Below are positions 50,717 through 59,319 of a stretch of DNA of 64,000 bases, in pieces. Location: positions 695,352-759,351 of the forward strand of contig NZ_JBEBMH010000001.1 of NCBI RefSeq assembly GCF_040081985.1, written 5' to 3'. Numbering within the stretch: position 1 is the stretch's first letter; each line of letters begins with the position of its first letter. Source of the stretch: Kumtagia yinganensis. GTDB taxonomy: Bacteria > Pseudomonadota > Alphaproteobacteria > Rhizobiales > Rhizobiaceae. Made by a program: the position numbers and the translations under genes. The notes under the pieces are model-generated. The model saw only the letters and a program-made list of their open reading frames with translations, made no database searches and was not told where the DNA came from.

Positions 50717-51106
50717 GTCACCGCCCTGGATACATCCCGGCAAGGGGCACAATATGAACCTGCACCGGGCTTACTGGAGAAAGCGCGTTCCATCGAACCG
50801 GCTGTTGCTGCCGTTCTGGCCATATGTGGCCGGCGTGGCGCGATTAGCAATTGACATTTCCTCGTCTCTCAAAGCGCCTTTTGGAGGATCAAGGCCCAAG
50901 AAATTATTAGAGGTGTAGTTCGGGACTGTTTCGAATTGATGCTGCCGATCGTAGGACACGTCACGGCCGCGGTGACTGTCTGCGTCTACGAGCGTTTCGC
51001 TCAAACCTGGTTCGTGATGGCCGGCGACCCGCAGCGGCGCAGCCGAGATGACGACATCGCGAACATTGTTGTTGCCGGACCCGAAACGGGCCGCCGATTT
51101 TCCTGG
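50717..51106. other. Intergenic region between protease gene and ilv leader
   Basis: The stretch separates the divergent protease and ilv transcription units. The part at 50850-50930 is AT-richer and may contain the protease promoter. I find no gene in it. Confidence 0.4.
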
Positions 51107-51136
51107 TTGACAGCGTTCCGTCCTCGCCCCTATTGT
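51107..51136 (+). promoter_or_regulatory. Predicted promoter of the ilvBH operon
   Basis: TTGACA (51107-51112), 18-base spacer, TATTGT (51131-51136). Transcription should start at about 51143-51145, on or next to the leader peptide ATG at 51145, so the leader would be leaderless. Confidence 0.65.
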
Positions 51137-51144
51137 CCGCGCCC

Positions 51145-51195
51145 ATGAAGACGATCCTCATTCTCGTAGGAAGGCGCATGGGCAAGGCGGTGTGA
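51145..51195 (+). CDS. ilv leader peptide (attenuation), 16 residues
   Basis: ATG to TGA encodes MKTILILVGRRMGKAV, with Ile, Leu, Ile, Leu, Val in a row at positions 4-8. These are the end products of the operon that follows. The arrangement is that of a transcription attenuator: the leader is followed by a stem GCGCATGGG (51174-51182) with CCCATGCGC (51213-51221), and then by a terminator hairpin. Ribosome stalling on the Ile/Leu/Val codons when charged tRNA is short would favour the antitermination state. No Shine-Dalgarno sequence is visible, consistent with a leaderless start. Confidence 0.8.
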   Translation: MKTILILVGRRMGKAV

Positions 51196-51228
51196 CCGCC
51201 GGGCGATATCCACCCATGCGCAGACAGC

Positions 51229-51253
51229 AGGCTCCCTCCCGGGGGCCTTTTTT
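51229..51253 (+). terminator. Attenuator terminator before ilvB
   Basis: AGGCTCCC (51229-51236), loop TCCC, GGGGGCCT (51241-51248), followed by a T run to 51253. The stem pairs over eight positions with one G-T pair. It lies 67 bases before the ilvB start. Confidence 0.85.
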
Positions 51254-51319
51254 ATTGCCTCGAAGACGACTAAACGACCAGCAAACGCCGATGACGGCGA
51301 GAACCGACGGAATGTAGCG

Positions 51320-53110
51320 ATGAGCAGCATGGCAAAGATCGAAACCGGCAAGCGCGAGATGACGGGCGCCGAGATGGTCGTACAGGCGCTCAAGGACAAC
51401 GGCGTCAAGCATCTCTTCGGCTATCCCGGCGGCGCCGTGCTTCCGATCTACGACGAACTGTTCCAGCAGGACGATATTCAGCACATCCTTGTCCGCCACG
51501 AGCAGGGGGCGGGGCATGCGGCGGAAGGTTATGCCCGCTCGACGGGCAAGGCCGGTGTCATGCTGGTCACCTCCGGTCCAGGTGCGACCAATGCGGTGAC
51601 GCCGTTGCAGGACGCGCTGATGGACTCGATCCCCCTGGTCTGCATCACCGGTCAGGTGCCGACCTCGCTGATCGGCTCGGACGCCTTTCAGGAATGCGAC
51701 ACGGTCGGCATCACCCGGCCCTGCACCAAGCACAACTGGCTGGTGAAGGACGTCAACGAACTCGCCGCCATCATCCACGAGGCTTTTCATGTCGCTACGA
51801 CCGGACGTCCCGGCCCGGTCGTGGTCGACGTGCCGAAGGATGTGCAGTTCGCTAAGGGCGTCTATACGCCGCCGCAAACGGCGCCGCGCACCAGCTACCA
51901 CCCTAAGGTGCAGGGCGACCTCGACAAGATCAAGGAAGCGGTCTCTCTGCTGGCTTCGGCACGGCGGCCGATCATCTATAGCGGGGGCGGGGTCATCAAT
52001 TCCGGGCCGGAAGCCAGCCAGTTGCTCCGCGAGCTGGTCGATCTCACCGGATTTCCGATCACCTCGACCCTGATGGGGCTCGGCGCCTATCCCGCCAGCG
52101 GCAAGAACTGGTTGGGCATGCTCGGCATGCACGGCACTTATGAAGCCAATCTGGCAATGCATGACTGCGATGTCATGCTATGCGTCGGCGCGCGCTTCGA
52201 CGACCGCATCACCGGCCGGATCAGCGCGTTCTCGCCGAATTCCAAGAAGATCCATATCGACATCGATCCGTCCTCTATCAACAAGAACGTGCGTGTCGAT
52301 ATCCCGATCATCGGCGATGTCGGCCGCGTGCTGGAGGATTTGGTCCGGCTGTGGCGGGCGACGGCGAAAACCGACAAGAAGGCGCTCTATCCCTGGTGGG
52401 AGCAGATCGCGCGCTGGCGGGCGAGGGATTCGCTGGCCTACAAGAACAACGACGACGTGATCATGCCGCAATACGCCATCCAGCGGCTGTTCGATCTCAC
52501 CCGTGAAAAGGATGTCTACATCACCACGGAGGTCGGCCAGCACCAGATGTGGGCGGCGCAGCATTTCCACTTCGACAGACCGAACCGCTGGATGACCTCC
52601 GGCGGGCTGGGTACGATGGGTTACGGCCTGCCGGCGGCGCTCGGCGTGCAGATCGCCCATCCGGACTCGCTTGTAATCGACATCGCTGGCGATGCTTCCG
52701 TGCAGATGACGATCCAGGAAATGAGCTGCGCGGTGCAGTACGAAGCGCCGATAAAGATCTTCATTCTCAACAATCAGTATATGGGCATGGTGCGGCAGTG
52801 GCAGCAGCTCCTGCACGGCAACCGGCTGTCGCATTCCTACACCGAGGCGATGCCGGACTTCGTGCTGATGGCGCAGGCCTACGGCGCGCACGGAATTCGC
52901 TGCGAAAAACCGGGCGACCTCGACGACGCCATCAAGGAGATGATCGACGTCAAGAAGCCGGTGCTGTTCGACTGCCGCGTGGCGAACCTCGCCAACTGTT
53001 TCCCGATGATCCCGTCCGGCAAGGCGCACAACGAGATGCTTCTACCCGACGAGGCGACCGACGAGGCTGTGGCGAACGCCATCGACGCGAAGGGGCGGGA
53101 ACTCGTCTAG
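51320..53110 (+). CDS. ilvB: Acetolactate synthase large subunit
   Basis: The 596-residue protein is a thiamine-diphosphate enzyme: GYPGGAVLPIYDELF with the following RHEQGAGHAAEGYARSTGK (active-site Glu), GPGATNAVTPLQDALMDSIPLV, and the ThDP/Mg2+ site GDASVQMTIQEMSCAVQ to NNQYMGMVRQWQ. It condenses pyruvate to acetolactate or acetohydroxybutyrate, the first common step of valine, leucine and isoleucine synthesis. The start at 51320 gives MSSMAKIE; an ATG nine bases on is also possible. It lies behind the attenuator and before ilvH. The symbol ilvI is used for the same gene in some rhizobia. Confidence 0.96.
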   Translation: MSSMAKIETGKREMTGAEMVVQALKDNGVKHLFGYPGGAVLPIYDELFQQDDIQHILVRHEQGAGHAAEGYARSTGKAGVMLVTSGPGATNAVTPLQDALMDSIPLVCITGQVPTSLIGSDAFQECDTVGITRPCTKHNWLVKDVNELAAIIHEAFHVATTGRPGPVVVDVPKDVQFAKGVYTPPQTAPRTSYHPKVQGDLDKIKEAVSLLASARRPIIYSGGGVINSGPEASQLLRELVDLTGFPITSTLMGLGAYPASGKNWLGMLGMHGTYEANLAMHDCDVMLCVGARFDDRITGRISAFSPNSKKIHIDIDPSSINKNVRVDIPIIGDVGRVLEDLVRLWRATAKTDKKALYPWWEQIARWRARDSLAYKNNDDVIMPQYAIQRLFDLTREKDVYITTEVGQHQMWAAQHFHFDRPNRWMTSGGLGTMGYGLPAALGVQIAHPDSLVIDIAGDASVQMTIQEMSCAVQYEAPIKIFILNNQYMGMVRQWQQLLHGNRLSHSYTEAMPDFVLMAQAYGAHGIRCEKPGDLDDAIKEMIDVKKPVLFDCRVANLANCFPMIPSGKAHNEMLLPDEATDEAVANAIDAKGRELV

Positions 53111-53194
53111 TTCCATATTGCGGGCCGCTCGTGACGGGTGGCCCATTTCATTCCGCGCAAAGTTCAGTCCGTCCGCGAAGGCAAAAATTTCATC

Positions 53195-53767
53195 ATGAAC
53201 GCCCAGCTTCAACCCACCGGCTCCGCCTATTTCATCGCCCGCGAAACCGAGCGCCCCGAAACGCATACGCTGTCGGTGCTGGTCGACAATGAGCCGGGCG
53301 TGCTCGCCCGCGTCATCGGCCTGTTCTCGGGGCGCGGCTACAACATCGAGAGCCTGACCGTCTCCGAGACCGAGCATGAAAAACATCTGTCGCGGATCAC
53401 CGTGGTGACGCGCGGCACGCCGCATGTGCTGGAGCAGATCAAGCACCAACTGGAGAGGATCGTGCCGGTGCATCGCGTCGTCGACCTGTCGGTCAGGGCG
53501 GGAGAACTCGGGCAGGACAAGCCGCTGGCGCGCGAGCTTGCGCTGGTAAAGGTCGCCGGCACCGGCGACGAGCGCGTCGAGGCCTTGCGGCTGGCCGAGG
53601 CGTTCCGGGCAAAGGTGATCGACGCAAACACCGAGCATTTTATCTTCGAGATCACCGGCGCGGTCCCAAAGATCGAACAGTTCATCGCTATCATGAAGCC
53701 GCTCGGTCTGGTCGAAGTGTGCCGCACCGGCGTGGCGGCGATGAACCGCGGGCCGCAGGGGATGTGA
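53195..53767 (+). CDS. ilvH: Acetolactate synthase small (regulatory) subunit
   Basis: The 190-residue protein has the ACT domain (HTLSVLVDNEPGVLARVIGLFSGRGYNIESLTV) and a C-terminal ilvH domain (RELALVKVAG, AFRAKVIDANTEHFIFEITG, VEVCRTGVAAMNRG). It binds valine and feeds back on the large subunit. ATG 53195 begins MNAQLQPTGSAYFIA. It follows ilvB after 84 bases and completes the operon. Confidence 0.96.
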   Translation: MNAQLQPTGSAYFIARETERPETHTLSVLVDNEPGVLARVIGLFSGRGYNIESLTVSETEHEKHLSRITVVTRGTPHVLEQIKHQLERIVPVHRVVDLSVRAGELGQDKPLARELALVKVAGTGDERVEALRLAEAFRAKVIDANTEHFIFEITGAVPKIEQFIAIMKPLGLVEVCRTGVAAMNRGPQGM

Positions 53768-53937
53768 TTTCCCCAGGGGTTTGAAGCGGTCGAGCTCTGC
53801 CCGTCCGCGAACGACCAATCATTCTCACAAGCCGAAGGCACCAAATTCTCCACCGCTTCTCGTAGCGGAGCGACCGGCTGCGCGCTGCGCACGAGCTTGT
53901 CACCGACACAAGAACGCGCGTGACTTGCCACGAGTGG

Positions 53938-53952
53938 GTCAGTATTGCTGAC
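53938..53952. promoter_or_regulatory. Possible operator before LysE-family gene
   Basis: GTCAG-TATTG-CTGAC is a perfect five-base inverted repeat 23 bases before the LysE start. Short, so only a candidate. Confidence 0.3.
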
Positions 53953-53974
53953 ATAAATACCCCCAGGAAATGCC

Positions 53975-54571
53975 ATGTCGACCGATGTCTTCCTCGCCTT
54001 GCTTCTCTATGCCTTCGTGACCTCGATCACGCCCGGGCCGAACAATTTCATGCTGTTGGCGTCCGGCGTGAATTTCGGCTTCGTGCGTACCATTCCGCAC
54101 ATGGCCGGCATCGCGAGCGGTTTTCTGGTTCTTCTTCTGGCGGTTGGTTTCGGGCTTGGCGCCGCGCTGCAGGCGTTTCCGGTGCTGCATGTCGGGCTGA
54201 AAATCGCCGGCGGGGTCTATCTGCTCTACCTCGCCTGGAAGATCGCCATGTCGCGATCGCTCGGTAAGGATGGCGAATCCAAAGCCCGCCCGATGACCTT
54301 TCTCGAAGCAGCCGCCTTCCAATGGGTCAACCCCAAGGCCTGGGTCATGGCCGTGACGGCGATGGCGGTCTACACCGACCCGGCAACCCCTTTCCTCTCG
54401 GTTCTGCTCATCGGTTTCGCCTTCGCCGCGGTGAATTTTCCGAGTGTCTCGACGTGGGCGGGTTTCGGCATGGCACTGCGCGGGTTCCTCGCCGATCCGG
54501 TCCGGTTGAAATGGTTCAACATCGCCATGGGGCTGCTGCTGGCGGCGACACTCTGGCCGATGCTCCGATAG
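53975..54571 (+). CDS. LysE-family amino-acid exporter
   Basis: The 198-residue protein has six membrane helices and the LysE/RhtB N-terminal pattern ITPGPNNFMLLASGVNFGF, a GVYLLYLAWKI third helix and QWVNPKAWVMAVTAMAVYT. It should export an amino acid or derivative across the inner membrane. It lies downstream of ilvBH on the same strand after about 200 bases and has its own terminator after it. Co-regulation with branched-chain synthesis is possible but not shown. RBS CAGGAA precedes the ATG. Confidence 0.9.
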   Translation: MSTDVFLALLLYAFVTSITPGPNNFMLLASGVNFGFVRTIPHMAGIASGFLVLLLAVGFGLGAALQAFPVLHVGLKIAGGVYLLYLAWKIAMSRSLGKDGESKARPMTFLEAAAFQWVNPKAWVMAVTAMAVYTDPATPFLSVLLIGFAFAAVNFPSVSTWAGFGMALRGFLADPVRLKWFNIAMGLLLAATLWPMLR

Positions 54572-54617
54572 TCCAAGCAGGCCGGCACTGGCCATTAAAT
54601 GTTCTTAATGTAGCCTG

Positions 54618-54639
54618 AAGGCCGCTGTCCGGCCTTTCC
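54618..54639 (+). terminator. Rho-independent-like terminator after the LysE gene
   Basis: AAGGCCG (54618-54624), loop CTGTC, CGGCCTT (54630-54636), and one further T. Stem is perfect; the T tract is short. Confidence 0.55.
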
Positions 54640-54711
54640 GCGTGACTATCTATCAGGGCTCATGCCCGGCGCAGGCTCTACCGCCGGACCGCCTCGTAGC
54701 GGGAATTGCGG

Positions 54712-55950
54712 ATGATGCGTCACAAGGCCTTGCTGTCGGTACTGCTGCTTGCATGCGCCGCCGGAGCGGTTTTGGTCGCGTCGCCCGCGACATTGGGCAA
54801 GGTGCGTGAACTGCTCTCCCTTGACCATGCCGCCCAAGCTCCGAATGGCGGGCGGCAGAGGCAGCAGGCCATGACAGTCATCACCGCGACGGCGACGACG
54901 GCGGATTTCCCGATCCGCCGCTATGCGATCGGTTTCGTCGTATCCCCGGCCGTGGTCGAGATCGGCGCTCGGGTTTCCAGCCAGGTTACCGCGATCGAGG
55001 TCAAGGACGGGCAGATGGTGGCGGCCGGCGACGTACTGATCCGGCTCGACGACCGCGAACTTAAGGCAGCGGTCGACCGCGACCAGGCGACGCTTGACAA
55101 GGACCAGGCGCTGCAGGTCAGCGCGCAGGCCGATCTGGAGCGGGCTAAGGATCTGGTCGTCAGCAAGGCGGGAACCCAGCAGGCCTACGACCAGGCGCTC
55201 GCGGCCGAGAAATCAGCGGCGGCGACCGTGGCGGCGGACCAGGCGGCGCTCGACGCCGACAAGGTGCAGCTCGAATTTGCCACCGTGACAGCGCCGATTG
55301 CCGGCCGGCTGGGTCAGGTGAACATAACGGTCGGCGACCTTGTCGGCCCGAACACCGGCGGCACGGCCATACAGGCGCTGGTGACGGTCACCCAGATGGA
55401 CCCGCTGGAGGTGCAGTTCACACTCCCCGAAAGCGAACTCGGGCTGTTGCAGAAAGGGCTGGCGTCGGCGTCGCCGCCAAGCGTAACGCTGCACAAGGAC
55501 GGCGACCCGACGCCGATCGGCACGGGCACGGTGGATTTCGTCGATTCCAGCGTCGATACCGCGTCCGGAACGATCTCGGTGAAGGCCACCGTGCCCAATC
55601 CGGGACTGACGCTGTGGCCCGGGCAATATGCCGACATCATCGTGGAAGCCGGCGTGATGCCGGGGCTGGTGTCGGTCCCGACCGTCGCCGTGCAGGCGGG
55701 CCAGAAGGGACCGTTCGTGTTCGTGGTCAAGCCCGACGAGACGGTGACGATCCGGCAGGTCAAGATCGCGGTGAACCAGGGCGTGAACAGCGCCGTCAGC
55801 GACGGCCTGAAGAGCGGCGAACGAGTGGTGGTCGAGGGCCAGATAAGGCTGACGGAGGGAATGAAGGTCCGTGAGGGCAAGGCCGGCGACACTGCAGGGC
55901 AGGGCGAACCCGCTGTCGCCTCGACAAACTCCGGCGACACAAGCCCATGA
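54712..55950 (+). CDS. RND efflux periplasmic adaptor (membrane fusion protein)
   Basis: The 412-residue protein has an N-terminal membrane/signal segment (ALLSVLLLACAAGAVLVA), a lipoyl half-motif (VEIGARVSSQVTAIEVKDGQMVAAGDVLIRLDDRE), a helical hairpin (DQALQVSAQADLERAKDLV and AALDADKVQLEFATVTAPIAGR), a beta-barrel and a C-terminal membrane-proximal domain. ATG 54712 is chosen over a TTG two codons earlier. It bridges the RND pump and an outer-membrane channel. It ends four bases inside the pump gene (ATGA). It is an RND-type adaptor, not the adaptor of a type I protein exporter. Confidence 0.92.
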   Translation: MMRHKALLSVLLLACAAGAVLVASPATLGKVRELLSLDHAAQAPNGGRQRQQAMTVITATATTADFPIRRYAIGFVVSPAVVEIGARVSSQVTAIEVKDGQMVAAGDVLIRLDDRELKAAVDRDQATLDKDQALQVSAQADLERAKDLVVSKAGTQQAYDQALAAEKSAAATVAADQAALDADKVQLEFATVTAPIAGRLGQVNITVGDLVGPNTGGTAIQALVTVTQMDPLEVQFTLPESELGLLQKGLASASPPSVTLHKDGDPTPIGTGTVDFVDSSVDTASGTISVKATVPNPGLTLWPGQYADIIVEAGVMPGLVSVPTVAVQAGQKGPFVFVVKPDETVTIRQVKIAVNQGVNSAVSDGLKSGERVVVEGQIRLTEGMKVREGKAGDTAGQGEPAVASTNSGDTSP

Positions 55951-58900
55951 TCTTCGAATTCTGCATCCGCCGGCCAGTCGCGACGCTGCTGATGTCGTTG
56001 GCGCTCGTGCTGGGCGGGTTGTTTGCCTACAAGTTCCTGCCGGTGGCGGCACTCCCCAGCGCAGAGTTCCCGGTGGTCAACGTGTCGGCACAGCTTGCGG
56101 GCGCCTCGCCGGAGACGATGGCGACCTCGGTGGCAACGCCGCTGATCAAGCAGTTCGCCACGATTGCGGGCATAGACTCGATCACGACCACCAATTCGCT
56201 GGGCTCGACCTCCATCGCCATCCAGTTCGTGCTCAACCGCGACATCGACGCGGCGGCGGCCGACGTGCAGGCGGCGATCGCCCGCACGCTGAAGACGCTG
56301 CCGCCGCAGATGACCAGCCCGCCGAGCTATCGAAAAGTCAATCCGGCCGACCAGCCGATCCTGCTGATGGCGCTGGTCAGCGACACGGTGCCGCTCACCG
56401 ATCTCGACGCCTTCGCCCAGAACGTCATCTCGCCCTCGCTGTCCACCATCGACGGCGTCGCGCAGGTGTCGATCTTCGGCAGCCAGAAATTCGCGGTGCG
56501 CATCCAGATCGACCCGACGGCGCTTGCCGCGCGCGGCATCGCCATCGACACGCTGCAGAACGCGGTGGCGCTGGCCAACAGCAATACCCCGCTCGGCACG
56601 CTGACCAATGAGCGCCAGCAACTGACCATCACCGCCGACACGCAGCTCGACAATGCGGCGGCCTTTTCCGACCTGATCATCGCCACCCGCGACGGGCATC
56701 CGGTGCGGCTCGGCGAGGTCACGCGGGTGATCGATTCGGTCGAGGTCGACACCACGGCGAGCTGGTACAACGGCACGCGCGCCATCCTGCTCGCGGTGCA
56801 ACGCCAGCCCGACGCCAACACCGTCGACGTGGTCGACCGGGTCAAGGCTATGCTGCCGTCCTTCGACGAGCAACTGCCGGCGGCGGCCAGCATAAAGCTG
56901 CTCAACGACCGCTCGACCTCGATCCGCCAGGCGGTGGCCGACGTTCAGTTCACACTCGGCCTCACGATCGTGCTGGTCGTCGCGGTGATCTTTCTGTTCC
57001 TGCGGCGGGTGACGGCAACGATCATCCCGGCGGTCGCGGTGCCGATCTCGCTGATCGCGACGCTTGGCGTCATGTATCTGTTCGGCTTCTCGATCGACAA
57101 CATCTCGCTGATGGGCCTGACGCTGGCGGTCGGGCTGGTCATCGACGACGCCATCGTCATGCTGGAGAACATCGTCCGCCATATGGAGGAGGAGGGCCTG
57201 TCGGCCTTCGACGCGGCGATCAAGGGCGCGCGCGAGATCGGCTTCACCATCGTGTCGATCTCGATCTCGCTTGTGGCGGTGTTCATCCCGGTGCTGCTGA
57301 TGGGCGGCGTGGTCGGCCGCATCTTCAACGAATTCGCCGTGGTGGTGACGGTGGCTATCCTCGCCTCGATGTTCGTGTCGCTGACGCTTACGCCGATGCT
57401 GTGTTCGAGATTGCTGAGGGTAGGGAAGAAGGCGGGGGAGGGGACGGGCCGCGTTAGTGTCTTGCCTAGCTCCGTACCCCCACCCCTAACCCCTCCCCAC
57501 AAGGGGGAGGGGGACAACGCGGCGGCCGCTTCAATCCGAGTGATTGATGGCTTGGCGCAGCCGGGTTCTCCTCCCCCTTGTGGGGAGGGGTTAGGGGTGG
57601 GGGTAAGGCCAAGGTCGGAAGGGGCAGAACAATCAACAGGCTTCTTCCTTCGCGGCTACGACTGGATGCTGCGCGTCTGCCTGCGCTTCCGGCTGCTCGT
57701 GCTGCTGATCTTTTTCGCAACGACGGCGCTATCGGTCTGGCTGCTGATCATCTCGCCGAAAGGGTTCTTCCCGCAGGAGGATATCGGCCAGCTTTCGGTC
57801 ACCACCGAGGCGCGGCAGGACGTGTCCTTCGACGCGATGGTCAAACTGCAGGCTGATGTGGCCGAAGTCTTCGAGCACTCGCCCTATGTCGGCAATGTCG
57901 CCTGGTCGGTGGGCGGCGGCGGGGGAGGCGGCTCGACGCCGATGAACAACGGCCGGCTGTTCGTCGAGCTGAAACCCAAGGATGAGCGGCCGAACCTCGA
58001 AAAAGTGCTTGCCGATCTGCGCCGCCAACTTGCCGGGATACCCGGCATCAACACTTACATGGTGCCGGTGCAGAACTTGAACATCGGCACGCGCGCCTCC
58101 AAGAGCCAGTATCAGCTTGTGGTGCAAGGGTTGGACACGAACGCCACGGATCTGTGGGCGCAAAAGCTCGCCGACGCGATGAGCGGCGACCGCCGGACGT
58201 TCGTCGACGTGACCACCGACCTCACCAACAACGCCCTTCAGGCGACGCTGGTGATCGACCGCGACAAGGCGGCCAACCTCGGCATCGACGCCGATACCTT
58301 GCGCTCGACGCTCTATGGCGGCTTCGGAACCGAGCAGATATCCACCATCTACGGCTCGGCAGACAGCTATCAGGTCATCCTCGAACTCGATCCGCAGATC
58401 GACTGGACACCGGAGCGCATCCAGGGAATCCGGGTGCGGACCGCAAGCGGCAGCCTCGTGCCGATCGGGGCGTTCGGCCATGTCGACCGCACCGCCGGGC
58501 CGCTGACGGTCAACCAGCTCGGCCAGCTTCCGGCGGTGACCATCTCCTACAATCTGCCGCAGGGCGTGGCGCTGGGCAATTCGGTCACCCGCATCAACGC
58601 GCTGAAGCAGCAGATCGATATGCCGCCGACGATATCGACGACCTTTGCCGGCACCGCCAAGACGTTTCAGGATTCTCTCGCCAACCAGGGTTTTCTGATC
58701 GGCGGAGCGATCCTGACGATCTACATCGTGCTCGGTATTCTCTATGAAAGTTTCATCCACCCGCTGACCATCCTGACCGGCCTGCCGTCGGCGGTGCTCG
58801 GCGCATTGCTGGCGCTCTCGCTTGCCGGGATGGATGTGTCGATCATCGCCATCATCGGCATTTTGATGCTGATCGGCATCGTCAAGAAGAACGGCATCAT

Positions 58901-59219
58901 GATGATCGACGTGGCGCTGACCCTCCGGCGCGAGGGCATGGCGCCGGACGAGTCGATCCACCGCGCCTGCCTCATGCGTTTCCGGCCGATCATGATGACG
59001 ACGCTGGCGGCACTGATGGGAACCCTGCCGATCGCGCTGGGAGCCGGCGCCAGCGCCGAACTGCGCCAGCCGCTCGGCGTTGCCGTGGTCGGCGGGCTGC
59101 TGGTCTCGCAGGCGCTGACGCTGTTCATCACGCCGGTGATCTACATCTATATGGAGCAGTTTTCGGGATGGCTGCTGGGGTTATCGGCGCCTCGCAGCAA
59201 GGCGTCCGACCTTGCTTGA
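55947..59219 (+). CDS. RND multidrug efflux permease carrying an in-frame repeat insertion
   Basis: The 1090-residue pump has the AcrB/MdtB layout: FCIRRPVATLLMSLALVLGG at the start, the VVDRVKAMLP-like porter region, helices with GLVIDDAIVMLENIVRHMEE (the membrane proton-relay Asp motif) and FLIGGAILTIYIVLGILYESFIHPLTI. After the first half (TPMLCSRLLRVG) comes a stretch of about 65 residues with PPPLTPPHKGEG and PPPCGEGLGVG, which is a palindromic DNA element (57475-57605) read as protein, before the normal RGYDWMLRVCLRF. The insertion lies in the cytoplasmic loop before the second membrane half, where extra residues may be tolerated. No outer-membrane TolC gene is adjacent. Confidence 0.9.
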   Translation: MIFEFCIRRPVATLLMSLALVLGGLFAYKFLPVAALPSAEFPVVNVSAQLAGASPETMATSVATPLIKQFATIAGIDSITTTNSLGSTSIAIQFVLNRDIDAAAADVQAAIARTLKTLPPQMTSPPSYRKVNPADQPILLMALVSDTVPLTDLDAFAQNVISPSLSTIDGVAQVSIFGSQKFAVRIQIDPTALAARGIAIDTLQNAVALANSNTPLGTLTNERQQLTITADTQLDNAAAFSDLIIATRDGHPVRLGEVTRVIDSVEVDTTASWYNGTRAILLAVQRQPDANTVDVVDRVKAMLPSFDEQLPAAASIKLLNDRSTSIRQAVADVQFTLGLTIVLVVAVIFLFLRRVTATIIPAVAVPISLIATLGVMYLFGFSIDNISLMGLTLAVGLVIDDAIVMLENIVRHMEEEGLSAFDAAIKGAREIGFTIVSISISLVAVFIPVLLMGGVVGRIFNEFAVVVTVAILASMFVSLTLTPMLCSRLLRVGKKAGEGTGRVSVLPSSVPPPLTPPHKGEGDNAAAASIRVIDGLAQPGSPPPCGEGLGVGVRPRSEGAEQSTGFFLRGYDWMLRVCLRFRLLVLLIFFATTALSVWLLIISPKGFFPQEDIGQLSVTTEARQDVSFDAMVKLQADVAEVFEHSPYVGNVAWSVGGGGGGGSTPMNNGRLFVELKPKDERPNLEKVLADLRRQLAGIPGINTYMVPVQNLNIGTRASKSQYQLVVQGLDTNATDLWAQKLADAMSGDRRTFVDVTTDLTNNALQATLVIDRDKAANLGIDADTLRSTLYGGFGTEQISTIYGSADSYQVILELDPQIDWTPERIQGIRVRTASGSLVPIGAFGHVDRTAGPLTVNQLGQLPAVTISYNLPQGVALGNSVTRINALKQQIDMPPTISTTFAGTAKTFQDSLANQGFLIGGAILTIYIVLGILYESFIHPLTILTGLPSAVLGALLALSLAGMDVSIIAIIGILMLIGIVKKNGIMMIDVALTLRREGMAPDESIHRACLMRFRPIMMTTLAALMGTLPIALGAGASAELRQPLGVAVVGGLLVSQALTLFITPVIYIYMEQFSGWLLGLSAPRSKASDLA
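57475..57605. repeat. Palindromic element inserted in the RND gene
   Basis: Arms 57475-57510 and 57570-57605 are perfect 36-base reverse complements separated by 59 bases. The arms read as CCCCACCCCTAACCCCTCCC followed by a GGGGGAGG tail. They are translated in frame as a proline/glycine-rich loop. I recall similar C-rich repeats in intergenic regions of rhizobia, but cannot check copy number here. Confidence 0.88.
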
Positions 59220-59319
59220 CCGAGTAGATCGACGCTTGACAGCACGGATCGCCGCCGGACCACGGAAAAATCCGCGCTGGCTGCCGATGCCTTTGGCTGT
59301 GGGGTCGGTGGCCGCGCCG

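Noticed and set aside
55314..57182. A 622-codon minus-strand frame opposite the RND genes
   Set aside because: Shadow frame rich in Arg/His/Asp without a family resemblance.
19285..57569. Both large inverted repeats (19.3 kb and 57.5 kb) have loops of exactly 59 bases
   Set aside because: The arm and loop sequences are unrelated, so the equal length is most likely a coincidence.
54712..59219. Adaptor and pump as the exporter for the RTX proteins
   Set aside because: The pump is an RND permease, not an ABC exporter; type I secretion needs an HlyB-type ATPase.
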